Assembly: GCA_014871385.1 (NCBI GenBank)
Contig: CM026426.1
Span: 94,718,238 to 94,782,237 of the forward strand
Source of the DNA: Ceratodon purpureus
Lineage: Eukaryota; Streptophyta; Bryopsida; Pseudoditrichales; Ditrichaceae
Reading direction: 5' to 3'
DNA length: 64,000 nucleotides
Shown here: positions 42,790 through 52,815 of the stretch, in pieces
Layout: each line of letters begins with the position of its first letter
Numbering within the stretch: position 1 is the first letter of the stretch
Made by a program: the position numbers and the translations under genes
Notes under the pieces: generated by a model
The model's input: only the letters and a program-made list of their open reading frames with translations
The model's database searches: none
Told to the model about the DNA's origin: nothing

Positions 42790-45700
42790 TGTGGGATCCG
42801 AGAAACTCAGAATAAACCGGAAGAGCCCCAGCCGGCGTAAGTATTCCATTTATTTTTCATTTTTTTTGGTTAATTAGGTAAAAACTGGCCAGACACTAGC
42901 AGCATTAGTAGTTAACGCAAATCGGATACTCCAGAAACGTTAAAACAGTTAACGTAGGAAGTGTTCCCGGAACCTGGATTCCGGAAACTCGGAAGATAAG
43001 ATACGGAACGGGTGGACGATCCGAGTACTGACCGTTACTGTAACCGCGTCAAGGATCCGAAGCGACGCGGAAGTCATCATGACTCGGATAGGCGTTTACC
43101 CCGGTACGTTGGCGGCTGCAATTACGGGCCGCCACAGCGTTTATTATGCCTGGGGTATATAAGCGAGGGTGTTAGGGTTTGGAGTTCCTTTTTGCGAACT
43201 AGGAGTAGAGAGTGAAAGAGCGGTGAGGTGTCCTTGTCTTTTCTGATTCACCGGCAGTTGGATTGCCGGGTTTCTTGCTGTCGGATCGTAGAGGGAGAGA
43301 AGTGAGGAGTAGAGATGGCGCGCGTACAGTGTTGCGTCCTTAGCCCCGGAACTCCAGTGAAGGAATCGGATATGGAGGAACTGATCACCGACCTCACTCG
43401 GATGAGGTGTGAGGGATTGCTGGCACGGCCGTGGTTACTGAAGAGTGAGGTGATGGTGAGGGAGGTCCTGGAAGGTCCGGACAACCGGTGGGATAATACG
43501 GTCCGAGGCAAGCCCACGCTGTGGAATGCGGAACAGTGGGCGGAAGCTTACGGTTTCGAGCAGAAGGGACTCCTTTGGGCAACCCGGACGGACCAGTACG
43601 TGCAGGATAGGTTCCACGGGAAGATCCATAGGAACAATGGATACGAGATAGACGCCTGCAAGGATAGGAGGCAGAGGCAGGTCTTAGCTTTCCTCGTTCC
43701 GATCCTGTATCCGCAGAAACCGGCACAAGTTACCATTACGGTCGGGAATACCATCCTCGGAGCGTATACAGGAGAACGTCCGGTGAATTGGGCTGCACTC
43801 ATGGCGGAAGTGGTGCAGAAGATGGTTCCGACGATCGGAAAGAAGCCGACCCCACTCTCCCCTTACCTCTTTCACCTTTACCATACGTATGACTTGCTGA
43901 CCGATAAGGAGGACGAGACGTATACGCACGCGAAGAACTGCCTCAACTTCTCGGAGATTCCGCCCGGAATGGAACCCGATCCGCGAGGTGAGCCCTCGGA
44001 TACAACGGACTCGGAAGATGAGGACGATACGAGGGAGGTTCCGAATCCTGGCGCTACTAGGGCTCAGTCCAGGTCGAGATCGGAGCAGGCTCCGTCACGA
44101 CACGCGGAGCCGTCTACGGCCCGGGGAGATCCGGAACGGAGAGAGGTCAGTTCCGATCGGGGATTTCCGGTGGACCTGTTCCGGGGGATTCGGGAGGAGA
44201 CTCACCGGGCTCAAGCTTCTTATGATCGGGTCGAAACCCTGTTCCGGAGGGTCTGTACAGCTCTGGGAGGGTGCTTACCGGAAGAGGTGATCCGAGAAGT
44301 GGAGTTGTTGAAGGATGCCCCAACTCTCCGGAGTGAGAAGAAGCGGCTGGAGCTTCAGTTGCAGGAGTTGACGAAGGAGCTGGCGGCAAAGAGTGACGAG
44401 ATCCGTAAGTTCCACGCCGAGCAGGAGGAGACTTTGGGGGAGCTTCGGAAGTTGGTGGGAAGTTCGGGAGCGGTAATCAACAAGGCCCGGCTGTTCGATG
44501 AGAACGTAGTGCAGCCGGCTGATTTCGAGGACAAGCAGAAGATCATCAAGATCCTCTCCAAATGCGAGCACTCGATGAACATGATCCTGAAGAAGGTCCG
44601 GCAGCTGCTCAATCCGAGCACCGGAAGTCCCAGTCTCGTAGTCGCTGGCCGGGGTCTTCCGCTCCCCGGATCGCCCTCTCGGGCCGTGGTAGGAGAATCT
44701 CGCGGGGTTGGGTTCCGAACCCCGATAGGGAGTAACCTCCAAGCAGCAGAACAGATGACGGTCGAAGAGGCCGCCATGACAAATCGGACGATTGCGGAGG
44801 CGATCCGGGAAGTCCAAGCACAGGCGGCGTCACCCGGAACCAGTACAGTCCAGCAGAGCTGCGCGATCCCCAGAGGACAGGTGGAGGTGACCGGAACGAC
44901 AGTCACCGAGAGGCGGATCGAGGAGAGGACGGTTTCGGAACAGGTGACTCGGACCGTGCCGCCGGATGTTCTTCCACGACTCGGAGATGAAGTGATCATT
45001 GCGAATTACCAAGGGGAGGTAGCGGGACCGGAATGGGGACGACCTATTTCACCACCCGGACGGACCCGAGTAACTCAGGAGGGGGGATTGACCCCTTCAC
45101 CCACAGCCAAGACCGGAACGGTGACGCCTACTCCCACCGGAACGCCAGCAGCGGGTTCCCCTCCGAACACTGTCGGTGATTTCCGGAGGTTGCGGAAAAG
45201 GAAGGAGCCGATTACGATTTCCGAGTCCGACTCAGAGACGCATGGGAGCTCTCCGGTCAGGACCACCGGAACTGAAACTCAGACTCCGACGTCCGGAACT
45301 CCTCCCGTACATATGATTCCGAAATCGCCCAATTCTCCCAAACCTCGGATCGTTACCCGGTTGTCCTTGGAGGCTCAGGAGAGGGAGTCAAAGGCGGAAC
45401 GGAGTGCTAGGCGCAAGGCGGCACGAGCAGCAGGGGCGGGCGGATCAGAGCCGCGGGTGACCAGGTCGAAGGATCGCGAGCAGGAGAGCCACAAGAAGAC
45501 AAAGAAGTGATAGATTCCTCTCACTGCCACTTGTCGTAACTTTCCGGATTTATAGGAGTAGATTCCGGATCGGGAGATCCGTCCTAGTCGTAAAGTAGAA
45601 TTCTAGGTAGGTAGTTAGGGATTAGGGTTTTGATTGAACTGCCGGCGCCGCCGCTTTTGTGGAAGCCCCTGCTTACTTAAACCAGGCAGGCGAGGCGGTC

Positions 45701-46444
45701 CGGGTCTTCGTTTTGCATATTTTCCCCCTATATTCCTTATCAGTAAAGTATTTGTGTTTTGTAAGTACTGTGCGTGATTTCCCGCTAAGTGTGAATGATC
45801 CGGGAAGGATATGAGAGTTCCGCTGTAGCTCGGATAGGAAGGTGATGGGAGTTCCGACGAGACCCAAACCGGAAAGGAAATGGGATTGAGCGGAAAGATT
45901 TAGAGGATTGTCGTAGGAGTGAAGCCTCACTGTTCCGTCCCCAAATCAACCTCATACGGAATAGCCGTCGCTAGGGTCGAAGCGGATCAAGAACTACTTG
46001 GTCGGGCTCCCTGAACTTCTGAAGAGGTTCCGTGCATAGTGAGAGGGGGAGTTGGAACGTGGTACGGGTCGCCTAGGGATAATCGGATCCTGGTTCTCCC
46101 AGATCCGGATTGGTTTGTCGTTGTAGTCCCACGGATCGGAGAGGATCGTTTGTGTGACCTGCTGGCCAGAGTACTCTAGGACAGTTGTGAGACGGTGACT
46201 GATCCGAGACGTTGGGGTTTGTGGACGAAACACCTAATGAGAGAAGAATAGAGAAGGAGATAGTTCGGGAGTTACGTTCCGAAGACACTATCCGAGCAGT
46301 GGCAAGGCTCGGAACGATTAGCAGTAACTACTTGGTGAAACACTATTGAATCCCTGGACGATACTCGGAACCTAGTGACAGTACGGAAGTTTACGCTCAA
46401 TTGGAGCACTATCCGGATGTTAGTTGCGTTTCCGTGTTCCGACA
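42790..46444 (+). repeat. Second LTR, 3,655 bp
   Basis: It matches 33078-36732 with about four substitutions seen. It serves as the 3' LTR of the complete element and as the 5' LTR of the partial copy to its right. TATA box at 43156. Confidence 0.88.
43315..45510 (+). CDS. 731-residue LTR protein, second copy
   Basis: Intact copy of the 33603 ORF. Compared with it I see three amino-acid changes: Arg to Gln in IIANY(R/Q)GEV, Ala to Val in TPP(A/V)HM, and Leu to Ser in AGG(L/S)EPR. All come from single transitions. The absence of stops in both copies fits a young insertion but says little about selection. Confidence 0.8.
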   Translation: MARVQCCVLSPGTPVKESDMEELITDLTRMRCEGLLARPWLLKSEVMVREVLEGPDNRWDNTVRGKPTLWNAEQWAEAYGFEQKGLLWATRTDQYVQDRFHGKIHRNNGYEIDACKDRRQRQVLAFLVPILYPQKPAQVTITVGNTILGAYTGERPVNWAALMAEVVQKMVPTIGKKPTPLSPYLFHLYHTYDLLTDKEDETYTHAKNCLNFSEIPPGMEPDPRGEPSDTTDSEDEDDTREVPNPGATRAQSRSRSEQAPSRHAEPSTARGDPERREVSSDRGFPVDLFRGIREETHRAQASYDRVETLFRRVCTALGGCLPEEVIREVELLKDAPTLRSEKKRLELQLQELTKELAAKSDEIRKFHAEQEETLGELRKLVGSSGAVINKARLFDENVVQPADFEDKQKIIKILSKCEHSMNMILKKVRQLLNPSTGSPSLVVAGRGLPLPGSPSRAVVGESRGVGFRTPIGSNLQAAEQMTVEEAAMTNRTIAEAIREVQAQAASPGTSTVQQSCAIPRGQVEVTGTTVTERRIEERTVSEQVTRTVPPDVLPRLGDEVIIANYQGEVAGPEWGRPISPPGRTRVTQEGGLTPSPTAKTGTVTPTPTGTPAAGSPPNTVGDFRRLRKRKEPITISESDSETHGSSPVRTTGTETQTPTSGTPPVHMIPKSPNSPKPRIVTRLSLEAQERESKAERSARRKAARAAGAGGSEPRVTRSKDREQESHKKTKK

Positions 46445-49400
46445 CGTAAAAATCTGGCGCCGCTGCCGGGGATTCGATAAGCTGTGAACCAGGTGGATAC
46501 TCGGAAGATCAGTGAGCGCAGATTTGAGGAAAAGTGGAGTCAGACCGTGAAGGCTTCATTTAGGTGGATATGCGGTAGGCGGAAGTCTTACGTGCAGATC
46601 TTGCCTTCCGAGGAATCGGAAAAAGAATTCCCAATCTCTTCCATGGTTGGGGCGCAACCGGAAGAGTTAGGGGGAAGAAGATCCACTCGGTTGCTACAGA
46701 AGAGGGGAAGAGTTTTGGTACACGATCTACCGGGAACGAACCTACTTCCCCGGATCCAGACTGCGGTAGAACGAGAAGGTGACGTAATCGTGGTATCGTT
46801 GGCCGGAACCTCCGCAGCCGGACCGGGTACAGCTCCAGGTCCGGAAGAAGAAGAAGTCGTAGCTGACGAAGTCGAAGCCGACGCAGGAGTAGAAGAGGAG
46901 ACCGAGGAAGAGGAAGAAGACGAGGAAGACAACCCAATGGCGCCCTCTACCCGACTGAAGTACAACAGATTCAAAGGAGACGGAAGTCAAGACGTGGACG
47001 AATGGCTCTGTGAGTTCGAGTCCATCGCTCTGGCCAATCAGGAAGATCCGGATGCGAAGAGAAGAATATTCCAAGGTCTTCTGAAGGGAGAAGCTCTCCA
47101 GTGGTACCAAGACGTTCCGGAACGTACACGTAACGACTGGACCAGTTTCGTGACCTTGTTCCGACGTACGTTCCGTGAGGCCGGAGGAGAAGCTCGCGCA
47201 CTCGGAAAGCTGAGTCGAATGACGATGAGATCTTCCGAGTCAGTACGGAAGTACAGTCAGAGAGTAAAGGCGCTCATACAGAAACTCACTACAGCCATAG
47301 CTCCGAGCGTACAAGTGGAATGGTTTGTCGCCGGATTCCCAGAGGAGATGGGGTTTCAGATCCGACAAACCCGTCCCGCCACACTCCAGGAAGCCGTGGA
47401 AGCGGCTCAGAACTATGAGAACTCGGCCCAATCTCTACGGAAGTCTCTGAAGCATACCGAGAAGCGGGGCAAGAAGATCCGGAAGGAGAGAGAGCGCCGT
47501 CGGAGGCACGAGTCCTCCTCGGAAGATTCCGACTCTACCAGTAAGAGCGATTCCACTTCATCCAGTTCCGATCAGTCGGAAGAGGACTCCAGGGGAGCCT
47601 CGAAACGCCGAGGGGGTTCCAGTAGAGACTCCCGGCCTAGACGGAACCGAGAGTTGATCAAGGTGAAGGTGGAGGATGACGATTCTCGGAAGGTCATGAA
47701 GGAGATGAAGGAGATCCGAGAATCGATTGCCGAACTCAACGTCCACCTTTCCGAGAATCGGAAACCTCGTAAGATGATTCCCACCAGCAGAGCTAATGTG
47801 TGGTGTGCTAACTGCGGAAAGCAAGGACATTATCCTCCGGAGTGTACTGAACCCCGCCAGAAACGTATCCACTACGTCCATCCGGAAGAAGAAGTGTACT
47901 TTGCCTATCCGGAAGAGGAAGAGTTTCAGATGGAGGAGTACCAACCTGTATATCAGGTTCAGACCACTTACGGACGAGGGAAGGCTCCGATCCAGATAGC
48001 CCGTCCTCCCGCCGGATACCGGATCCCACAGAACGTTCCGGGTAGGCCGATGTACCAGAAGCCGACCCACGGGTACTGCTTTAACTGTGGGAGCCCGGAT
48101 CATTACGCACCTAACTGTCCGTTTGAGCGACAGGGGCAGGGAGCACCGCGGATCCTTCCGTGTCAAAATTGCGGAGAGTACGGTCATACGGCTCCTCAGT
48201 GTGCCAAACCGGCACAACCCCGCCCGACTTTCAAACAGGTGGAGGTTCCTCCGAGAGAGATGACTGGGCTAAACTACGGTCACTCGGGTGGGATAGAGAA
48301 TCCGGACAAATGACGGTTCGTGACGGAACTACAGGAGGGCGCGGAAGTACCAGTACACAGAGTATCAACCCGTAGTTCCGCTAGAGAACGTGCCCAGGAA
48401 CCGGAGCTCCCGAAATCCCGGAAGACCAGGAGGAGGGTAAGATCCAGGAGAGTGGATTCGGATTCGGGATCCGAACCCTCTACGGTAACCAGAGCTTTAC
48501 CAGAAGAAAATGACCGTCCAAGAGCGGAAAATGGGGTGGAAGGAGGGAACCTCCCGGAAGATATCAGCGAGGAAGTTCGGAAGGAGCTCACGGATCCCCC
48601 TGTCCGGAAGATCACCAAGCCTTCGGTCCGGTTTGATGACGTTCCGGTGATTATTCCTTCCGATCCTAGAGTGGACGAGTATGATATTCTTGGGGACATC
48701 AAATCCCTCAAGGCAAATGTCACGATTGGACAGTTGCTCCATGACAATGTGAATTACCAGAAGGTAATCCGAGAGGCATGGACAAAGCGGAGGCGCCGAG
48801 GGGTGAAACTTCCGTCTGTAGCTACTAACTTCTTACAGGTTGAGGATCACGGAGCCCCGGAACTGACGGTGCTAATAGAAGGATGTGCTATCCCGAAAGT
48901 TCCGGTAGATGGAGGATCCGGTGTGAACCTAATGTTGGAGGATACGGCCCTTGAACTCGGATACACCTCGTTCGAATCCACCGATCAGGTGTTACGAATG
49001 GCAGATCAATCTAGAGTTAAACCCGTGGGAAGGTTGTCCCAAGTTCCGACCACGATCGGAGAGGTAACCTACCTCTTGAATTACGTGATAATCCGAGTTA
49101 GTACGGGCCGTCCCTTTCCGATGTTGTTGGGAAGACCCTGGCTATACATGGCGCGAGTCCTCGTTGATTGGGGAGCCAAGGAGTTCGTGCTCGGAAAAAC
49201 CAATCAGCGGATTCCGTGGAAGATGGATGGATATCTAGGGGAAACCAGTGGCTCGGATGGGTATACGTCTGATTGGTCCGACCCGGAAGAGGAGGATGAC
49301 GAAGTATTTAGTTATTTCGTGAATCAGTTCTCGGAAGTTACCGAGGATGACTTCCGATTTCATAATCCGATCAGTGAGCAACCCCAACCATCATCGGAGC

Positions 49401-50972
49401 GCGTGAAATTCCCGGTACTGGAGGATCGCTCTCTCGGAGAGGGGAGTGTTCCACTCTCAGCCGAATGGTTCCGACAACAGGTCGAGGAGGGAAACCTGCC
49501 CGCCATGGGTCTCGATCCGGACACCCCTGTCCGGGTGTGGAGCGCATGGACGGATCAGGGAGAGGAACAGGAATCGGAACGAGTCAAGAACGTTGTGAAA
49601 CCATCCGACTATGAGAAGGTGGAAGTAGCCCCCGGAAAGACATTTCTGCTAGGGCGAAGCATGAGCAAGGAGCAGAGAAAGGAGTATGTGGGTTTACTAA
49701 AGGAATATTTAGACGTATTCGCTTGGTCACCATCCGACCTCAAGGGAATACCTCCGGAACTCGGCCAACATCATATAGACTTGGTTGACGGATCAGTTCC
49801 GGTCAGACAACGCCAGTACAGGCTCAATCCGAAGTATTCTCTGATGGTGAAGGAAGAGATCGATAGCCTCCTGAAAGCCGGATTCATTTATCCAGTAAAT
49901 AATTCCGAGTGGGTATCGCCCATAGTCGTCGTTCCGAAGAAAGTTGGCTCGGATGGGAAAGTCAAGATCCGAGTTTGTCAAGATTTTCGGAAACTGAATG
50001 CGGCCACAAAGAAGGATTACTTTCCGTTACCTTTTACGGACATTATCCTCGATCACGTGGCAGGGCAGGAGTGCTACAGCTTTCTTGATGGATTTTCCGG
50101 TTACAACCAGGTGTCGATCCGGGAAGAAGATCAGCTGAAGACGACCTTCACCACGGAATGGGGGACGTTCGCCTTCAACAGAATGCCCTTCGGACTGTGT
50201 AACGCTCCCGGAACATTCCAAAGGCTGATGGTGGATATTTTCCGAGATTTCTTGAGGCATTTTCTAGAAGTCTTCATCGATGACTTCGCGGTGTTCAGTA
50301 AGTGGAAGGAACATCTCGAGTACCTCCGAAGGACCTTCCAGAGGTGCAGGGAAACCGGACTGAAATTACACCCCGGAAAATGTTTTATGGGGATGATTTC
50401 CGGAATTCTTCTCGGACACATCGTAAGTCGGAACGGGTTGGAAGTCGATTCGGATAAGGTACGAGCTATCCTTATTCTAGTGTCTCCCACCAACGTCCGA
50501 GAGGTCCGAGGATTCCTAGGATGCGTCGGATACTACAGGAGGTTTATTATTGCGTATGCCAAATTGGCAGCCCCATTAACGGAACTGTTGAAGAAGGAAG
50601 AAGAGTTTTTGTGGACGGAACGGAGACAGCAGGCGTTCGAGGAACTGAAGAAGGCCCTAACCACCGCTCCGATCCTATCAGCACCGGATTGGTCGAAGGA
50701 ATTCCATGTGACAATCGACGCTTCCGGGTGGTGCCTAGGGGCGATTCTGTGGCAGCAAGGGGAGGATCGGAAGGAGCATCCGATCTATTATGCTAGCAGG
50801 CAGATGAGCCTTGCGGAACGGAAATATACTACCACTGAACGGGAAGCCTTGGCGGTAGTATACGCCTGCAAGAAGTTCCGACACTACCTTCTCGGATACA
50901 AGATCGTGTTCCATACGGATCATGACTCCCTGAAGTATTTGGTGAACAAACCGGATCTCTCAGGGCGTATTG
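46445..50972 (+). mobile_element. Second internal region of the LTR element, truncated
   Basis: It follows the second LTR without a break and repeats the first internal region (36733 onward), with primer site 46455-46472. It stops at 50972 inside RNase H (last shared bases GGGCGTATTG). Integrase and a third LTR are missing. The LTR-internal-LTR-internal order is expected from recombination between LTRs of sister copies, or could be an assembly artefact. Confidence 0.85.
46643..48313 (+). CDS. gag: Gag polyprotein, second copy
   Basis: Copy of 36931-38601, identical in predicted protein: gag core, Ser/Arg-rich region and three CCHC knuckles. It ends at the same UGA-CGG (48311-48313). The following pol is truncated. 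Confidence 0.85.
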   Translation: MVGAQPEELGGRRSTRLLQKRGRVLVHDLPGTNLLPRIQTAVEREGDVIVVSLAGTSAAGPGTAPGPEEEEVVADEVEADAGVEEETEEEEEDEEDNPMAPSTRLKYNRFKGDGSQDVDEWLCEFESIALANQEDPDAKRRIFQGLLKGEALQWYQDVPERTRNDWTSFVTLFRRTFREAGGEARALGKLSRMTMRSSESVRKYSQRVKALIQKLTTAIAPSVQVEWFVAGFPEEMGFQIRQTRPATLQEAVEAAQNYENSAQSLRKSLKHTEKRGKKIRKERERRRRHESSSEDSDSTSKSDSTSSSSDQSEEDSRGASKRRGGSSRDSRPRRNRELIKVKVEDDDSRKVMKEMKEIRESIAELNVHLSENRKPRKMIPTSRANVWCANCGKQGHYPPECTEPRQKRIHYVHPEEEVYFAYPEEEEFQMEEYQPVYQVQTTYGRGKAPIQIARPPAGYRIPQNVPGRPMYQKPTHGYCFNCGSPDHYAPNCPFERQGQGAPRILPCQNCGEYGHTAPQCAKPAQPRPTFKQVEVPPREMTGLNYGHSGGIENPDK

Positions 50973-50989
50973 TTTTTGATACTTGTTAA
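48314..50989 (+). pseudogene. pol: Pol polyprotein, second copy, truncated in RNase H
   Basis: Identical to the first pol up to TDHDSLKYLVNKPDLSGRI. It then enters foreign sequence and stops after VFDTC at 50987-50989. Protease and reverse transcriptase are complete, RNase H lacks its C-terminal NADYLS part, and integrase is lost, so this copy could not integrate by itself. Confidence 0.88.
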
Positions 50990-51249
50990 ATATTACTTGT
51001 TCCTGGTTACTTTGTGACTAAAGTGTCTACTCTCGAAAGGGGGGAGTAGATCTTTACTTCCATACCTTTGTCTTGTGGGCATTGGATTGGGGGTGGATCA
51101 AATAGACACTTAATTTACTTTGGTCTCCTCCAGAGACCGTAGTTTCTCTCTCTGTGCCGATTATATTGATACTATTTGCTCTCCCAAGTTAGACATGAGT
51201 GCTAGAATTGTGTTGGCTGGTGAAGTGTCTTTTTTTTTAGATTGTAGAA
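50973..51249. other. Junction sequence after the truncated copy
   Basis: 277 bp of mixed sequence between the truncation point and the recognisable inverted relic. By position it could be the distal part of that relic's LTR, but I see no clear match to the intact LTR. Confidence 0.35.
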
Positions 51250-52815
51250 GTTGTAGATGAAGCATGGTAACCATGATGTCTGTAACAATCTGGTCTCAGC
51301 TGTCCGAGCTCAATGTAATATCAGTAACGAGTGCTTCTTAGACATAAAAATTTCGTATCATCCTTCTGCTCAATCTCGAAACTGTTACGATCCGGGTCCT
51401 GTCCAAAAACTTTCGTTACCTTCACATCCAATCTACAGGAGAACTCTTACTATCCTCTTGGATCATTCACACTTAGACGGAAGTCATGTAGAGTGTAGGA
51501 AAACACAAATACTTTGCTGATAAGGAATATGGGAAGGAATCATGCAAAAACAAAAACCTGGTAGACGCCGCCAGCCCCACTTATATAAGCAAAGGCTTTC
51601 ACAAAAGCAGTGGCGCCAAAAGTTTCAGCAAAAACCCTTATTTCCAATCAACTACCTAGGATCCTATCACTGTGACTAATCCGGATCTCAGATCCGAATT
51701 CTAATCCTAAAAAAGCAGAAAGTGACAAGTGGCAGACTACTGGGTCTTTGTCTTCTTTGCCTTTCGCTTGTTGTCCTTTGACCGCTTTGGCTTTTGCTCC
51801 GATCCTCGCGCCTTCTGCGCCCTATGTGCCTTCCACGCAGCCTCGGCTGCCCTCTTAGCTTTTGCCTTGTTGTCTTAAGACCGGGTAATGATCCGCTTTT
51901 GAGGAAACTTTGTCGGGGTGCCTGCCGGCGTCAGAGTCCGGGTAAGAGATCTAGTCGTTCAGGAAGGGGAACTTCCGTAACAATCCAAACCCGCTGATTC
52001 CTCTTCCACGTCAGACGCCAAATCAATCGTACTAGCATAACCGGAGGTTTCCGCTTCTCTAAAGTCCAACGCGTGTCCTCGGATGGTGGGGGCAATTCCA
52101 TTAGTGGAGTCATTGTCGACGTCAGGGTGAAATAGGAAGTCTGGGAAGTGGGGGAAGGAGTGATCTCCCGGCAACGTCCGAGTGGGGACGAAACTACTGC
52201 CCATTCCTTGCCCACTTCCGTAACAGATGATCTCTCCATCTTTGGGCTTACCAAGATGTCCAACACTGGAGCTGGTGCGGAAATGTAGGTTCGCGTGGTT
52301 TTCTCAATCACCATCCGCTCGCTCGATTGCGGCCGGATCACTTCCTTGTAAAGAAGGGGGATTATAACATCCGGCTCGACCTCGCTAGCCTCCGGCAACA
52401 GCATTCGCGCCTCTTCTCGGCGGATCAATTTCGCTACTGTCACCGCCAGAGCTCGCATTGGAGATCGGATCGGAGACCGGATCGGAGACCGGATCGGAGA
52501 TTAAATCCGGTATGATTCCTAGCTTGACCCCTAGTCATCCGTGGTGAACATACGGCCTTCTTCTCCGTTGTCTTAGGCACCTTGAACTCTGTCCGCTACG
52601 GCGTCGCGCTGGACTCCCCTTCCTTTGTGATGAAAACTGAAGGGGATCCGGGAGTGGCCAGAACCACCACCCGGATTGAAGGTTGCGGCTCCAACAACTT
52701 CCGCTTGAGTCTTAAAGTCTTCGCCATCACCTTGTTGTAGTTGCACAAGATAGTGATGATCTTCTTCGCGTGGACCTTGTTGTTGTTTGCTCGGAAATCA
52801 TTGTCGAACAATCCA
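51250..52815 (-). mobile_element. Inverted, diverged relic of a related LTR
   Basis: Read on the minus strand, it follows the intact LTR in order. The 52811-52596 frame (MFDNDF, KIITILCNYNKVM, then VLATPGSPS) matches residues 395-460 of the LTR protein. 52458-51931 corresponds to its distal part. The post-ORF stretch retains CTGCCACTTGTC, GGTAGTTGATTGG, CCTTATCAGCAAAGTATTTG and AAGTGTGAATGATCC. Frameshifts and stops break it. It is much older than the element at 33-51 kb and shows that the LTR ORF is an old feature of this lineage. Confidence 0.8.

Larger units (their letters stand above)
33078..46444 (+). mobile_element. Ty3/gypsy LTR retrotransposon, non-chromovirus (Athila/Tat-like), complete copy
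   Basis: LTR 33078-36732, internal region 36733-42789, LTR 42790-46444. The repeat unit recurs exactly 9,712 bp apart. Pol order is protease, reverse transcriptase, RNase H, integrase, typical of Ty3/gypsy. The tRNA-Asp-type primer site, the DGGS protease and the integrase tail GPYRVTRIFENGSLQL without a chromodomain point to the Athila/Tat group. The two LTRs differ at four places that I found (near 35299, 35604, 35732 and 36134), so the insertion is young. All ORFs are open. A second, truncated internal region follows directly, so the normal target duplication cannot be tested. Confidence 0.9.
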
